A stretch of DNA of 64,000 nucleotides from Cellulomonas fimi (GCF_028583725.1 NZ_CP110680.1:2170001-2234000), one strand, 5' to 3'. Counted from the stretch's first letter, positions 19,033-27,906 are shown. A program made the numbers and translations. The notes: generated from the sequence alone by a model not told the origin.

Positions 19033-19943
19033 GGCACGTCGGCGTCGTCGTGAACCCCACGGCCGGCCGGGGTCGCGGCGTCGAGGCCGGCCGACGCGTG
19101 CACGAGCTCCTCGTGGCCCGCGGCATGAAGGTCGAGGACCTGTCGGCCCCGACGCTCGCGCAGGCGACGGACCGGGCCCGGGCGGCGGCCGTGCAGGGGC
19201 TCGACGCGCTGGTCGTGGTCGGCGGCGACGGCATGGTCCATCTGGGGGCGAACGTCGTGGCGGGCACGGCGCTGCCGCTCGGCATCGTCGCGGCCGGCAC
19301 GGGCAACGACATCGCCCGCACCCTCGGTCTCCCGCGCGGGGACGTCGAGGCGGCGGTGGGTGTGGTCGAGCGGGCGCTGGACACCGGTCCGCGCCGCGTC
19401 GACGCGGTCCGGGTCGGCACCCCCGAGCACTCCGCGCACGAGTGGTACGTGGGCGTGCTGTCGTGCGGCATCGACGCCGCGGTGAACGCGCGCGCCAACA
19501 CCATGACGTGGCCGCGCGGCTCTGCCCGGTACGTCCGTGCGCTCGCCGCCGAGCTCGCGTCGTTCCGGCCCTACGGGTACCGGGTGACGCTCGACGACCG
19601 CACGTGGGAGTCGGCCGGCACGCTCGTCGCGATCGCGAACGTCCCGTGGTTCGGCGGCGGGCTGAAGATCGCCCCCGACGCGCGCGTCGACGACGGCCTG
19701 CTCGACGTCGTGGTCGCCGGGCCGTTGTCCCGCGCCGCGGTGACGCGCATCTTCCCCGGCATCTACCAGGGCCGGCACGTCGACCACCCGGCGGTCACCG
19801 TGGTGCGCAGCCGGTCGGTCGTCGTCGAGCCGCTGGTCGACGTCGGGGCGACCCCTCCGCCCGCGTTCGCGGACGGCGAGCGCGTCGGGCCGCTGCCGCT
19901 GCGCGTGCAGGTCGACCCGGGCGCGCTGTCCGTCCTCGCCTGA
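19029..19943 (+). CDS. Diacylglycerol/sphingosine kinase-type lipid kinase
   Basis: A 304-residue DagK/YegS-type kinase. It has VVNPTAGRGRG at the start, the catalytic VVGGDGMVHLGAN (the usual GGDGT is GGDGM here), GIVAAGTGNDIARTLGLP near residue 83, and GGLKIAPDARVDDGLLDVVV in the C-terminal beta domain. Members phosphorylate diacylglycerol or related lipids. The lipid substrate cannot be fixed. GTG start overlaps the tatC stop. The family sits between tatC and helY in several actinobacteria. Confidence 0.88.
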   Translation: MRHVGVVVNPTAGRGRGVEAGRRVHELLVARGMKVEDLSAPTLAQATDRARAAAVQGLDALVVVGGDGMVHLGANVVAGTALPLGIVAAGTGNDIARTLGLPRGDVEAAVGVVERALDTGPRRVDAVRVGTPEHSAHEWYVGVLSCGIDAAVNARANTMTWPRGSARYVRALAAELASFRPYGYRVTLDDRTWESAGTLVAIANVPWFGGGLKIAPDARVDDGLLDVVVAGPLSRAAVTRIFPGIYQGRHVDHPAVTVVRSRSVVVEPLVDVGATPPPAFADGERVGPLPLRVQVDPGALSVLA

Positions 19944-20004
19944 CCGGGCCGTGGCACGGGCGGCGCGCCCACGGTCCGGGACGTGCGTCGTGACCGCGCG
20001 TGCC

Positions 20005-20010
20005 TAGGGT
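20005..20010 (+). promoter_or_regulatory. -10 element (TAGGGT) of helY
   Basis: TAGGGT ends 6 nt before a GTG at 20017 and 9 nt before another at 20020. There is no Shine-Dalgarno sequence, so a leaderless mRNA is expected. The GTG at 20011, directly at the box, is unlikely to be used. Confidence 0.5.
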
Positions 20011-20016
20011 GTGCGT

Positions 20017-22896
20017 GTGGTGTCACGCAGGCGTCGTCCGTCCTCCGGTCCCGGCCCGTCGACGGTGTCGGCCGAGCCGTCGCCCGCCGAGCGGTACGCG
20101 GCGGCCCGGCGTCGCGCGGAGACGGAGCGCGGTGAGCTCGCGCAGTTCCGCGAGCTGCTGAGCTTCCCCCTCGACGACTTCCAGGCCGAGGCGTGCGCGG
20201 CCCTGGAGCGCGGCAGCGGCGTCCTCGTCGCGGCGCCGACGGGCGCGGGCAAGACGGTCGTGGGGGAGTTCGCCGTCCACCTCGCCCTCGCGGCCGGCCG
20301 GAAGGCGTTCTACACGACGCCGATCAAGGCGCTGTCGAACCAGAAGTACGGCGACCTCGTGCGGCGGTACGGGCCCGAGCGTGTCGGCCTGCTCACGGGC
20401 GACACGACCATCAACGGGGAGGCGCCCGTCGTCGTCATGACGACCGAGGTGCTGCGCAACATGCTGTACGCCGGGTCGCAGACCCTCGCAGGGCTGGGCT
20501 TCGTCGTGATGGACGAGGTGCACTACCTCGCCGACCGGTTCCGCGGGCCGGTCTGGGAGGAGGTCATCATCCACCTGCCCGACGACGTGCAGCTCGTCTC
20601 GCTGTCGGCGACGGTCTCGAACGCGGAGGAGTTCGGCGACTGGCTCGCGACCGTCCGCGGCGACACGACGGTGGTCGTGAGCGAGCACCGTCCCGTGCCG
20701 CTCGGGCAGCACGTCCTCGTGCGCGGCGACCTGCTCGACCTCTACGCGGGCCACGTCGACCCGACGGACCCCGGCGTCGACCCGCCGATCAACCCGGACC
20801 TCGTCCAGCTGCTGCGGCGCGGCGAGCGCTCCGAGGGTCCGGGCCGCCGCGGGCCGGGCGACCGCGGCTACCGGGGGCGCGGCGGGCACCGCCCGGGCGG
20901 CGGGTCCGTGCTCGGCCGCCCGACGCCCCGGTTCGCGGTCGTCGACGCGCTCGACAAGGACGACCTGCTGCCCGCGATCGTGTTCATCTTCTCGCGCGCC
21001 GGGTGCGAGGCGGCGGTGCAGCAGTGCCTCGCCGCGGGGGTGCGCCTCACCGGGCCCGCGGAGCAGGCGACGATCCGGCAGATCGTCGAGGAGCGTTGCG
21101 CCGCCGTGCCGCCCGAGGACCTCGACGTCCTCGGGTACTGGGACCTCCTCGACGCGCTCAGCCGCGGTGTCGCCGCACACCACGCGGGCATGCTGCCGCT
21201 GTTCAAGGAGACCGTCGAGGACCTGTTCTCGCGCGGGCTGGTGAAGGTCGTGTTCGCGACCGAGACGCTCGCGCTCGGCATCAACATGCCCGCCCGCTCC
21301 GTGGTGCTCGAGAAGCTCGTCAAGTGGGACGGGTCCAGCCACGTCGACGTGACCCCCGGCGAGTACACGCAGCTCACGGGCCGCGCGGGACGCCGCGGGA
21401 TCGACACCGAGGGGCACGCCGTCGTCGTCGCGCACTCCGGCCTCGACCCGGTGCAGCTCGCCGGGCTCGCGTCGAAGCGCCTGTACCCCCTGCGGTCGAG
21501 CTTCCGGCCCACGTACAACATGGCCGTCAACCTCGTCGCCCAGGTCGGCCGCGACCGCGCCCGCGAGGTGCTCGAGACGTCGTTCGCGCAGTTCCAGGCG
21601 GACCGCGGCGTCGTCGGGCTCGCCCGGCAGGCGCAGTCCCACGCCGAGGCGCTCGACGGATACGCCGAGGCGATGCGCTGCCACCTCGGCGACTTCGCGG
21701 AGTACGCGCGCATCCGCCGCGACATCACCCGCCTGGAACGCGACCAGTCGCGTGCCGCCGCCGCCGCGCGCCGCGCCGACGTCGCGCGCTCGCTCGAGGG
21801 GCTGCGCGTCGGCGACGTGCTCGAGATCCCCGTGGGGCGGCGCTCCGGCCACGCCGTCGTCATCGACCCGGGCGGCGCCGGCGGGTTCGACGGCCCGCGC
21901 CCGACCGTCCTCACGACCGACCGGCAGGTGCGGCGCCTCACCGTCGCCGACGTCGGCACCGGCGCCCGCACCGTCGGCCACCTCCGGGTCCCCAAGGGCT
22001 TCAGCGCCCGTGTGCCCGCCGCCCGACGCGAGCTCGCCGCCGCGCTGCGGTCGTCGCTGTCGTCCGGCGCGGTCGGTGACGGCGACCCCCGGGGCGACCA
22101 CCGCCCCGGTGCGCGACGCGGACGACCGCCCCGGCACACCGCCGCGCAGGACGACGCGCAGATCGCCGAGCTGCGCCGCCGGCTGCGGGCCCACCCCTGC
22201 CACGCGTGCCCCGACCGCGACGAGCACGCCCGCTGGGCCGAGCGCTGGGACCGGCTGCGCGGCGAGCACGACGCGCTGGTCCGCCGCATCGAGGGCCGCA
22301 CCGGCTCGATCGCGGCGGTGTTCGACCGCATCTGCGACGTGCTCGTCCGGCTCGGGTACCTCGACCGCGCCGACGGCACCCTGCACGTCACGGACGACGG
22401 CCGCTGGCTGCGCCGCCTCTACGCCGAGAACGACCTGCTGCTCGCCGAGTGCCTGCGGCGCGGCACGTTCGACGAGCTCGACCCGCCCGGCCTCGCCGCC
22501 GCCGTCTCCACGCTCGTCTTCCGTTCGCGCCGCGAGGACCAGGGCGAGCCCCGCGTGCCCGGCGGGCCCGCCAGCCGGCTCGGCGTCGCCCTCGACGGCA
22601 CGCTGCGCGCCTGGTCCGAGCTCGAGGACCTCGAGGCGGAGCACCGCCTGGAGACGACCGTGCCGCTCGACCTCGGCCTCGTCGAGGCCGTGCACCGGTG
22701 GGCCGCGGGACGCAGCCTCGACGCCGTGCTGCGCGGCGGCGAGCTGTCCGCAGGCGACTTCGTGCGGTGGTGCAAGCAGGTCATCGACGTGCTCGACCAG
22801 GTCGCACAGGCGGCCCCGCACGAGCGCACCCGGACCACCGCGCGCCGCGCCGTCGACGCCGTCCGGCGAGGTGTCGTGGCGTACTCGTCGGTCTGA
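20017..22896 (+). CDS. helY: Superfamily 2 RNA helicase, HelY/Ski2-Mtr4 type
   Basis: A protein of about 959 residues. Helicase motifs are in order: Walker A APTGAGKTVVGE near residue 81, TTPIKALSNQKY (Ia), MDEVHYLAD (DEVH box) near 165, SLSATVSN (III), VVFATETLALGINMPAR (V) and QLTGRAGRRGIDTEG (VI). A winged helix and arch-like region follow, and the C-terminus (EDLEAEHRLETTVPLDLGLVEAVHRWAAG) is a DSHCT domain. Mycobacterial HelY is the named relative and lies in the same place after tatC. Likely role: RNA processing or decay. The exact GTG among three is chosen from promoter spacing. Confidence 0.92.
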   Translation: MVSRRRRPSSGPGPSTVSAEPSPAERYAAARRRAETERGELAQFRELLSFPLDDFQAEACAALERGSGVLVAAPTGAGKTVVGEFAVHLALAAGRKAFYTTPIKALSNQKYGDLVRRYGPERVGLLTGDTTINGEAPVVVMTTEVLRNMLYAGSQTLAGLGFVVMDEVHYLADRFRGPVWEEVIIHLPDDVQLVSLSATVSNAEEFGDWLATVRGDTTVVVSEHRPVPLGQHVLVRGDLLDLYAGHVDPTDPGVDPPINPDLVQLLRRGERSEGPGRRGPGDRGYRGRGGHRPGGGSVLGRPTPRFAVVDALDKDDLLPAIVFIFSRAGCEAAVQQCLAAGVRLTGPAEQATIRQIVEERCAAVPPEDLDVLGYWDLLDALSRGVAAHHAGMLPLFKETVEDLFSRGLVKVVFATETLALGINMPARSVVLEKLVKWDGSSHVDVTPGEYTQLTGRAGRRGIDTEGHAVVVAHSGLDPVQLAGLASKRLYPLRSSFRPTYNMAVNLVAQVGRDRAREVLETSFAQFQADRGVVGLARQAQSHAEALDGYAEAMRCHLGDFAEYARIRRDITRLERDQSRAAAAARRADVARSLEGLRVGDVLEIPVGRRSGHAVVIDPGGAGGFDGPRPTVLTTDRQVRRLTVADVGTGARTVGHLRVPKGFSARVPAARRELAAALRSSLSSGAVGDGDPRGDHRPGARRGRPPRHTAAQDDAQIAELRRRLRAHPCHACPDRDEHARWAERWDRLRGEHDALVRRIEGRTGSIAAVFDRICDVLVRLGYLDRADGTLHVTDDGRWLRRLYAENDLLLAECLRRGTFDELDPPGLAAAVSTLVFRSRREDQGEPRVPGGPASRLGVALDGTLRAWSELEDLEAEHRLETTVPLDLGLVEAVHRWAAGRSLDAVLRGGELSAGDFVRWCKQVIDVLDQVAQAAPHERTRTTARRAVDAVRRGVVAYSSV

Positions 22897-22978
22897 CCGG
22901 GGACGTGTGACCCGCCTGACGGTCCCGCCCGTGCCGATCCGTCCCGATTTCGCCCGGGTGCAACCCGCTGACCTGCCC

Positions 22979-22984
22979 TATCGT
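22979..22984 (+). promoter_or_regulatory. -10 element (TATCGT) of the amidohydrolase gene
   Basis: TATCGT ends 8 nt before the GTG start, with no ribosome site, indicating leaderless transcription. Confidence 0.5.
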
Positions 22985-22992
22985 GAGCCGAT

Positions 22993-24630
22993 GTGAGCGC
23001 GACCCTCTACCGCAACGGCGTCATCCACTCCCCGGCCGACCCGTTCGCGCAGGCGCTGCTCGTCGACGACGGCGTCGTGGCCTGGCTCGGCGACGACGAC
23101 ACGGCCGACGGGCTGGCGGCCCGCGCCGACGAGGTCGTCGACCTGGACGGCGCGCTCGTCGCCCCCGGCTTCGTCGACGCGCACGTGCACGTCCTCGAGA
23201 CCGGTCTCGCCCTCGAGAGCGTCCCGCTGTCCGCCGACGCCGGCGTCCGGTCCCTCGCCGACGCGCTCGACGCCGTCGCCCGAGCGGCCCGCGAGCGCCC
23301 TGCGGGCGACGCCGACACCCCGCTGCTCGGGTTCGGGTGGGACGAGCTCGAGTGGCCCGAGGGGCGACCGCCGACGCGCGCCGAGCTCGACGCCGCCGCC
23401 GGGGGAGCACCCGTGTACCTCGCCCGCGTCGACGTGCACTCCGCGGTCGTGTCGACCGCCCTCGCCCGCGCGGCGGGTCTGGAGGGCCTGGCCGGGTGGT
23501 CCGACGACGGCCGCGTGGAGCGCGACGCGCACCACGCCGCCCGCGAGGCCGCCCGCCGCCTCTCGCCCGAGCGCCGTTCCGCGGTGTACCGGCGGGCGCT
23601 CGCGCACGCGGCCGCGCAGGGTGTCGTGTCGGTGCACGAGCTGAGCGCGCCGTTCATCGACACCCGTGAGGGCCTGGTCGAGCTGCTCACGACGACGGCG
23701 GACGCCGCGAGCGCGTTGCCGTTCGTCGTCGGCTACCGCGGTGAGCTGTGCGTGACCGTGGACGACGCGCGCGAGATCCTGGCGGCGGTCCCCGGCCTCA
23801 CGGGCATCGGCGGCGACCTCAACGTCGACGGGTCGCTCGGCTCGCACACCGCGGCCCTGCGCACGCCCTACGCGGACGCCGAGGGCGCTGGCGCGCTGTA
23901 CCTGTCCGCGGAGCAGATCGCGAACCACGTCACCGCGGTGACGCGTGCCGGCGTGCAGGGCGGGTTCCACGTGATCGGTGACCGCGCGATGGACGAGGTC
24001 GCCCTGGGCCTGCGGGCGGCCGCCGACGTCGAGGGTGTCGAGGCGATCGGCGGGGCGGGGCACCGCCTGGAGCATGCCGAGATGGTCGACGCCCCGACCC
24101 TCGCGTCGCTGATCCTGCTCGGTGTGCGGCTGAGCGTGCAGCCCGCGTTCGACGCCGCCTGGGGCGGGGAGAAGGGGATGTACGCCACGCGGCTGGGCGC
24201 CGGTCGGGCGGCGGCGCTGAACCCGCTGGCGGACCTCGCCGGGGCGGGCATCCCGCTCGCGTTCGGCTCGGACGCGCCCGTGACGCCCGTCGACCCGTGG
24301 GCGGGCGTGCGGGCTGCCGTCCAGCACACGGCGCCCGAGCAGCGCATCTCGGCGCGGGCCGCGTTCCGTGCGTCGACACGCGGCGGGTGGCGTCTCGCGG
24401 GGCTGGACCACACCGGTGCGGGCGAGCTGCGCGTCGGCGCCCCCGCGCACCTGGCGGTGTGGCGGGCCGAGCACCTGGTCGTGCAGGCGCCCGACGGACG
24501 GCTCGCGTCGTGGAGCACCGACGCCCGGGCGGGCACGCCGCTGCTGCCGTACCTCGGGCCCGACGAGGAGTCGCCGCGGTGCCTGCGGACGGTCCGCGAC
24601 GGCGTCGTCCTGTTCGACGCGCTCGGCTGA
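22993..24630 (+). CDS. Amidohydrolase family protein (Amidohydro_3/YtcJ-like)
   Basis: A 545-residue cytoplasmic metal hydrolase. It has the N-terminal beta-sandwich (LYRNGVIHSPADPFAQALLVDDG), the metal-binding GFVDAHVHVLETG near residue 60, GGDLNVDGSLGSHTAALRTPY near 275, HVIGDRAMDEV near 325, HRLEHAEMVD near 357 and FGSDAPVTPVDPW near 420. All are typical of YtcJ-like amidohydrolases. The substrate is unknown; relatives act on N-substituted amides and formyl compounds. No signal peptide. It stands alone, with 110 nt before it and 500 nt of non-coding DNA after it. Confidence 0.85.
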   Translation: MSATLYRNGVIHSPADPFAQALLVDDGVVAWLGDDDTADGLAARADEVVDLDGALVAPGFVDAHVHVLETGLALESVPLSADAGVRSLADALDAVARAARERPAGDADTPLLGFGWDELEWPEGRPPTRAELDAAAGGAPVYLARVDVHSAVVSTALARAAGLEGLAGWSDDGRVERDAHHAAREAARRLSPERRSAVYRRALAHAAAQGVVSVHELSAPFIDTREGLVELLTTTADAASALPFVVGYRGELCVTVDDAREILAAVPGLTGIGGDLNVDGSLGSHTAALRTPYADAEGAGALYLSAEQIANHVTAVTRAGVQGGFHVIGDRAMDEVALGLRAAADVEGVEAIGGAGHRLEHAEMVDAPTLASLILLGVRLSVQPAFDAAWGGEKGMYATRLGAGRAAALNPLADLAGAGIPLAFGSDAPVTPVDPWAGVRAAVQHTAPEQRISARAAFRASTRGGWRLAGLDHTGAGELRVGAPAHLAVWRAEHLVVQAPDGRLASWSTDARAGTPLLPYLGPDEESPRCLRTVRDGVVLFDALG

Positions 24631-24850
24631 CGGCGGCTCGGGCAGTCCGCCCCGCGTCGACGCCGGGAGCCGGGCCGACGGCCGGTGCCCCGGGCGGGTG
24701 AATCTTGCCGGGCGCGCGCGGAGGCCCGGACATGGACGCGTGTCCGATTCCTGCGACACGCCAGACGACACGCCGGGACACGCCCACCCGGTCACCCGAG
24801 GCGGGCGCTGATGACCTGCGAGAAGGCCCTCCACCTGCGGCGACGGCGCC

Positions 24851-24878
24851 TTGACACCTCCGCTGATCTCGGTAGGTT
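24851..24878 (+). promoter_or_regulatory. Strong vegetative-type promoter (TTGACA-16-TAGGTT)
   Basis: A perfect -35 TTGACA is separated by 16 nt from a TAGGTT -10. It is the closest match to the sigma-70 consensus found in the window. Transcription would start near 24885, well upstream of the separate lnt promoter. Confidence 0.65.
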
Positions 24879-24884
24879 CCTGAG

Positions 24885-25104
24885 GGTATTCGTGACCGGG
24901 GGGGACCGGTCGGGCGACACCGTCGAGAGGCCGACGCAGCGGTCGGCGGCAGGCGGACCCCGACGAGGCCCGGTGAACGGATCCCAGGGCTCCGACCGGG
25001 CCCGCGTGTTCAACAGACAACGGTCGGCGCCGCGCGCGCCCTCCGGTACGAAGGACACGCGGGCCGGTCGGTAGGGGAGCGGGACCACACCTCCCGACGG
25101 CCTT
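24885..25104 (+). ncRNA. Candidate non-coding RNA (about 220 nt) between amidohydrolase and lnt
   Basis: The stretch from the predicted start of the strong promoter to a hairpin near 25062-25102 holds no convincing reading frame. The 3' hairpin pairs ggccg with cggcc, then tcgg with ccga after one bulge, then agg with cct, and could be a terminator. Internal hairpins are also possible (ccgac/gtcgg near 24931-24946, cccgg/ccggg near 24969-25000). No known RNA family (tmRNA, RNase P, SRP, 6C) was recognised. An alternative is a long untranslated leader for lnt, but lnt has its own -10 box 28 nt further on. Confidence 0.4.
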
Positions 25105-25119
25105 CACACGCCGCTGTCG

Positions 25120-25125
25120 TACCCT
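25120..25125 (+). promoter_or_regulatory. -10 element (TACCCT) of lnt
   Basis: TACCCT ends 6 nt before the lnt GTG with no Shine-Dalgarno sequence, consistent with a leaderless mRNA. Confidence 0.45.
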
Positions 25126-25131
25126 TGCGCG

Positions 25132-26697
25132 GTGCCTGTCCGTGAACCCTCCCGCTGGTGGGCCGTCGGTCTCGCCCTGATCAGCGGCCTGGTCACGCGC
25201 GCGGCGTTCCCCGCACCCGGCTGGTGGCCGGCCGCGTTCCTCGGGATGGCGCTCCTGTACCTCGCGATGCGCCGCGACAGCGCCCGCTGGAACGCGCTCG
25301 TCGGGTTCGTGTGGGGCATCGCGTTCTTCGGCCCGCTGATCACGTGGGCGAACGACGCGGTCGGCCTCGTGCCGTGGCTCGCGCTCACCGTCCTCGAGGC
25401 GTCGTACGTGGCGCTGTTCGGCGCTGCCTGGGCCTGGGCGCGGCGCGGCGAGGCGGTGTGGCGCAACGGTGGGCTCCAGGTCGTCGTGTTCGCGGTGCTG
25501 TGGGTCGCGGCCGAGGACCTCCGGTCGACGTGGCCGTTCGGTGGCTTCCCGTGGGGGCGCCTCGCGTTCTCGCAGGCCGACTCGCCGCTCGTCGCGTTCG
25601 CGTCCTGGGCGGGCACGCCGCTCGTCTCCGGGCTCGTCGTCGTCGTGGGCGTGCTCATCGGACGCGCGGTCGTCACCGTCGCCCGCGGGGCCGTGCTGCG
25701 CGCGGCCGGCGCCGTCGCCCTGGCCGCGGCCGTCGCCGTCGGCGGGGTCCTCGTCCCGCTCGCGACGGCCGAGCAGGCGGGCGTCCTGCGGGTCGGCGCG
25801 GTCCAGGGCAACGTCCCCGGGACCGGGCTCGACGCGTTCGGTCAACGCTCCGCGGTGCTCGGCAACCACGTCACCGGCACGCTCGCGCTCCTCGACCACG
25901 TGCAGCCCGGGGAGCTCGACGTCGTGCTGTGGCCCGAGAACGGCACCGACATCGACCCGCAGGTCGACGAGCGCGCCGCGGACCTCATCGACTCCGCCGC
26001 GAGCGCGGTGGACGCCCCGATGCTCGTCGGGACCGTCGAGTACCCGCCCGAGGGCGGTCGGTACAACACCGCCGTGCTGTGGGTGCCCGGTGAGGGCGTC
26101 GTCTCGACCTACACCAAGCAGCACCCGGCGCCGTTCGCCGAGTACATCCCCATGCGGTCGTTCGTGCGGCACTTCTCGTCGGCCGTCGACACCGTGACCC
26201 GCGACATGCTGCCCGGCGACCGCCCGGGGTACGTCCCGCTCGAATCCGACCGTCTCGGCCGAACTGTGGGCATAGGGGACGTCATCTGCTTCGAGGTCGC
26301 CTACGATTCGCTGGTCCGGGACGCGGTGCGCGCCGGGGGAGAGGTGCTCGTCGTCCAGACGAACAACGCCTCCTTCGGCCGGAGCGACGAGTCGACCCAG
26401 CAGCTCGCGATGTCGCGGCTGCGGGCCGTCGAGCACGGCCGCGCGACGGTGCAGATCTCGACCGTCGGCGTGAGCGCGGTGATCGGTCCCGACGGGACCG
26501 TCAGCCAGCAGACCGGCCTGTTCACCGCCGAGCAGATGGTCGCGGACCTGCCCCTGCGCACCACCTGGACACCGGCGACGGCGCTGGGCCCCTGGCCCGG
26601 GCTCGTCGTCGACGCCCTCGCGGTGTGCATGGTGGTCGCCGGAGCCTTCGGCGCTCGTCGCGTGCCCCGTCCGGACCGAACAGAGAGCGCGGCATGA
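25132..26697 (+). CDS. lnt: Apolipoprotein N-acyltransferase
   Basis: A 521-residue membrane enzyme that adds the third acyl chain to lipoproteins. Several N-terminal membrane helices occupy residues 1-215. A nitrilase-fold extracytoplasmic domain follows, with the catalytic triad visible: Glu in LWPENGTD near residue 267, Lys in YTKQHPAPFAEYIP near 328 and Cys in GDVICFEVAYD near 386. A last helix lies at the C-terminus. In mycobacteria Lnt is fused to Ppm1 or encoded next to it; here the two genes overlap by 4 nt, so they are coupled. Confidence 0.93.
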   Translation: MPVREPSRWWAVGLALISGLVTRAAFPAPGWWPAAFLGMALLYLAMRRDSARWNALVGFVWGIAFFGPLITWANDAVGLVPWLALTVLEASYVALFGAAWAWARRGEAVWRNGGLQVVVFAVLWVAAEDLRSTWPFGGFPWGRLAFSQADSPLVAFASWAGTPLVSGLVVVVGVLIGRAVVTVARGAVLRAAGAVALAAAVAVGGVLVPLATAEQAGVLRVGAVQGNVPGTGLDAFGQRSAVLGNHVTGTLALLDHVQPGELDVVLWPENGTDIDPQVDERAADLIDSAASAVDAPMLVGTVEYPPEGGRYNTAVLWVPGEGVVSTYTKQHPAPFAEYIPMRSFVRHFSSAVDTVTRDMLPGDRPGYVPLESDRLGRTVGIGDVICFEVAYDSLVRDAVRAGGEVLVVQTNNASFGRSDESTQQLAMSRLRAVEHGRATVQISTVGVSAVIGPDGTVSQQTGLFTAEQMVADLPLRTTWTPATALGPWPGLVVDALAVCMVVAGAFGARRVPRPDRTESAA

Positions 26698-27482
26698 ACC
26701 CCAGCGCGACACGTGTGCTCGTCGTGATCCCGACGTACGACGAGCGTGAGAACATCCCCGTCGCCCTCGAACGGCTGCGGGAGCACGTCCCGACGGCCGA
26801 CGTGCTCGTCGTCGACGACGGGTCCCCCGACGGCACGGGGGAGCTCGCGGAGAAGATCGCCGCCGACGAGGCCGCCTCCACCGCCGCGACGCGGACCATC
26901 GCCGTGCTGCACCGCTCGGGCAAGCTCGGCCTCGGCACCGCCTACGTCGCGGGCTTCGGGTGGGCGCTCGCGCGGGACTACGACCTCGTCGTCGAGATGG
27001 ACGCCGACGGCTCGCACCGCGCACAGGACCTTCCGCTGCTGCTCGCGGCGACCGCGGACGCCGACCTCGTGCTCGGGAGCCGGTGGGTGCCCGGCGGGAG
27101 CGTCGTGAACTGGCCCGCTCACCGCAAGGTGCTGTCGCTGGGTGGCAACACCTACACCCGACTGGTCCTGGGCATCCCGCTGCGCGACGCGACCGGCGGC
27201 TTCCGGGCGTACCGCGCCGACCTGCTGCGGTCGCTGCCGCTCACCGAGGTCGCGTCGCAGGGCTACTGCTTCCAGGTCGACATGGCGTGGCGGGCGGTCC
27301 GCGCGGGCGCCCGGGTCGTCGAGGTGCCGATCACGTTCGTCGAGCGCGAGGTCGGGCGGTCGAAGATGAGCCGCGCGATCGTCGCCGAGGCCCTGCTCAA
27401 CGTCACCCGGTGGGGGATACGCGAACGCTCCCGCCGGTTGGCGGGAGCGTTCGGCAGGGCGCGGAGCGCAGGGGTTCGCTGA
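26694..27482 (+). CDS. ppm1: Polyprenol monophosphomannose synthase
   Basis: A 262-residue GT2 glycosyltransferase transferring mannose from GDP-mannose to polyprenyl phosphate, for lipomannan/lipoglycan and protein mannosylation. Motifs: VVIPTYDERENI, LVVDDGSPDGTGE, the DxD-type EMDADGSH near residue 99, and DATGGFRAYR with the following acceptor loop (SQGYCFQVDMAWRA). It has no membrane segments. The ATG overlaps the lnt stop (ATGA). A perfect 14-bp inverted repeat lies inside its last 20 codons. Confidence 0.94.
   Translation: MNPSATRVLVVIPTYDERENIPVALERLREHVPTADVLVVDDGSPDGTGELAEKIAADEAASTAATRTIAVLHRSGKLGLGTAYVAGFGWALARDYDLVVEMDADGSHRAQDLPLLLAATADADLVLGSRWVPGGSVVNWPAHRKVLSLGGNTYTRLVLGIPLRDATGGFRAYRADLLRSLPLTEVASQGYCFQVDMAWRAVRAGARVVEVPITFVEREVGRSKMSRAIVAEALLNVTRWGIRERSRRLAGAFGRARSAGVR
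27422..27453 (+). terminator. Perfect 14-bp inverted repeat inside the 3' end of ppm1
   Basis: cgaacgctcccgcc and ggcgggagcgttcg are exact complements around a GGTT loop, ending 29 nt before the ppm1 stop. rbpA converges from the other side with only 25 nt between stops, so this hairpin may serve as an overlapping terminator for both genes. It stays in frame as part of the Arg/Gly-rich Ppm1 tail. Confidence 0.5.
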
Positions 27483-27507
27483 GGCGGGGGCGTGCCTCGG
27501 CGGGGCG

Positions 27508-27852
27508 TCAGGCGCTGCGGCGCAGCTTCCCGGCGCGCAGGAGACCCAGGCGCTCGTCGAGCAGCTCCTCGAGCTCGCCGATCGTGCGGCGCTCGAGCAG
27601 CATGTCCCAGTGGGTGCGGGCGGGCTTGCCCGCCTTCGCCTCGGGCTTGGACGCGTCCCGCAGCAGCGCCTCGGCGCCGCAACGGCACTCCCACACCACC
27701 GGCACGTCGGCCTCGACCGAGAACGGCAGGATGATGGTGTGCCCGTTGGGGCAGTCGTAGTGCGCCTGGAGGCGGGGGGCGAAGTCGACGCCCTCGTCCG
27801 TCTCCATGCTGTGGGACCCGATGCGCATGCCGCGCAGGGACCGGTTTGCCAT
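27508..27852 (-). CDS. rbpA: RNA polymerase-binding protein RbpA
   Basis: A 114-residue actinobacterial transcription factor that binds RNA polymerase and the principal sigma factor, stabilising the open complex. It starts MANRSLRGMRIGSHSMETDEGV, as RbpA does, has the central beta domain with CPNGH and ECRCG cysteines, then the basic linker and the sigma-interacting helix (THWDMLLERRTIGELEELLDERL). It is convergent with ppm1, as in Mycobacterium. A cggaggt ribosome site precedes the ATG, and a sigma-R type promoter lies about 60 nt upstream. Confidence 0.96.
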   Translation of the reverse strand: MANRSLRGMRIGSHSMETDEGVDFAPRLQAHYDCPNGHTIILPFSVEADVPVVWECRCGAEALLRDASKPEAKAGKPARTHWDMLLERRTIGELEELLDERLGLLRAGKLRRSA

Positions 27853-27906
27853 CAGGGGACCTCCGTGCCGGGTTCCGGCCGTCGAGTGAGAACTTCCACC
27901 GTTGTC

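Noticed and set aside
20023..22821. A 932-codon minus-strand frame opposite helY
   Set aside because: Its composition (Arg, Val, His, Gly-rich) is typical of antisense frames, and helY carries every helicase motif.
24885..25104. RNase P RNA, tmRNA or SRP RNA
   Set aside because: None of their conserved sequence blocks was seen in this stretch.
22978..27024. A 1348-codon open frame on the minus strand opposite the amidohydrolase, lnt and ppm1 genes
   Set aside because: It is the mirror of GC-rich coding sequence; it has no start signals or protein-like motifs and opposes three clear genes.
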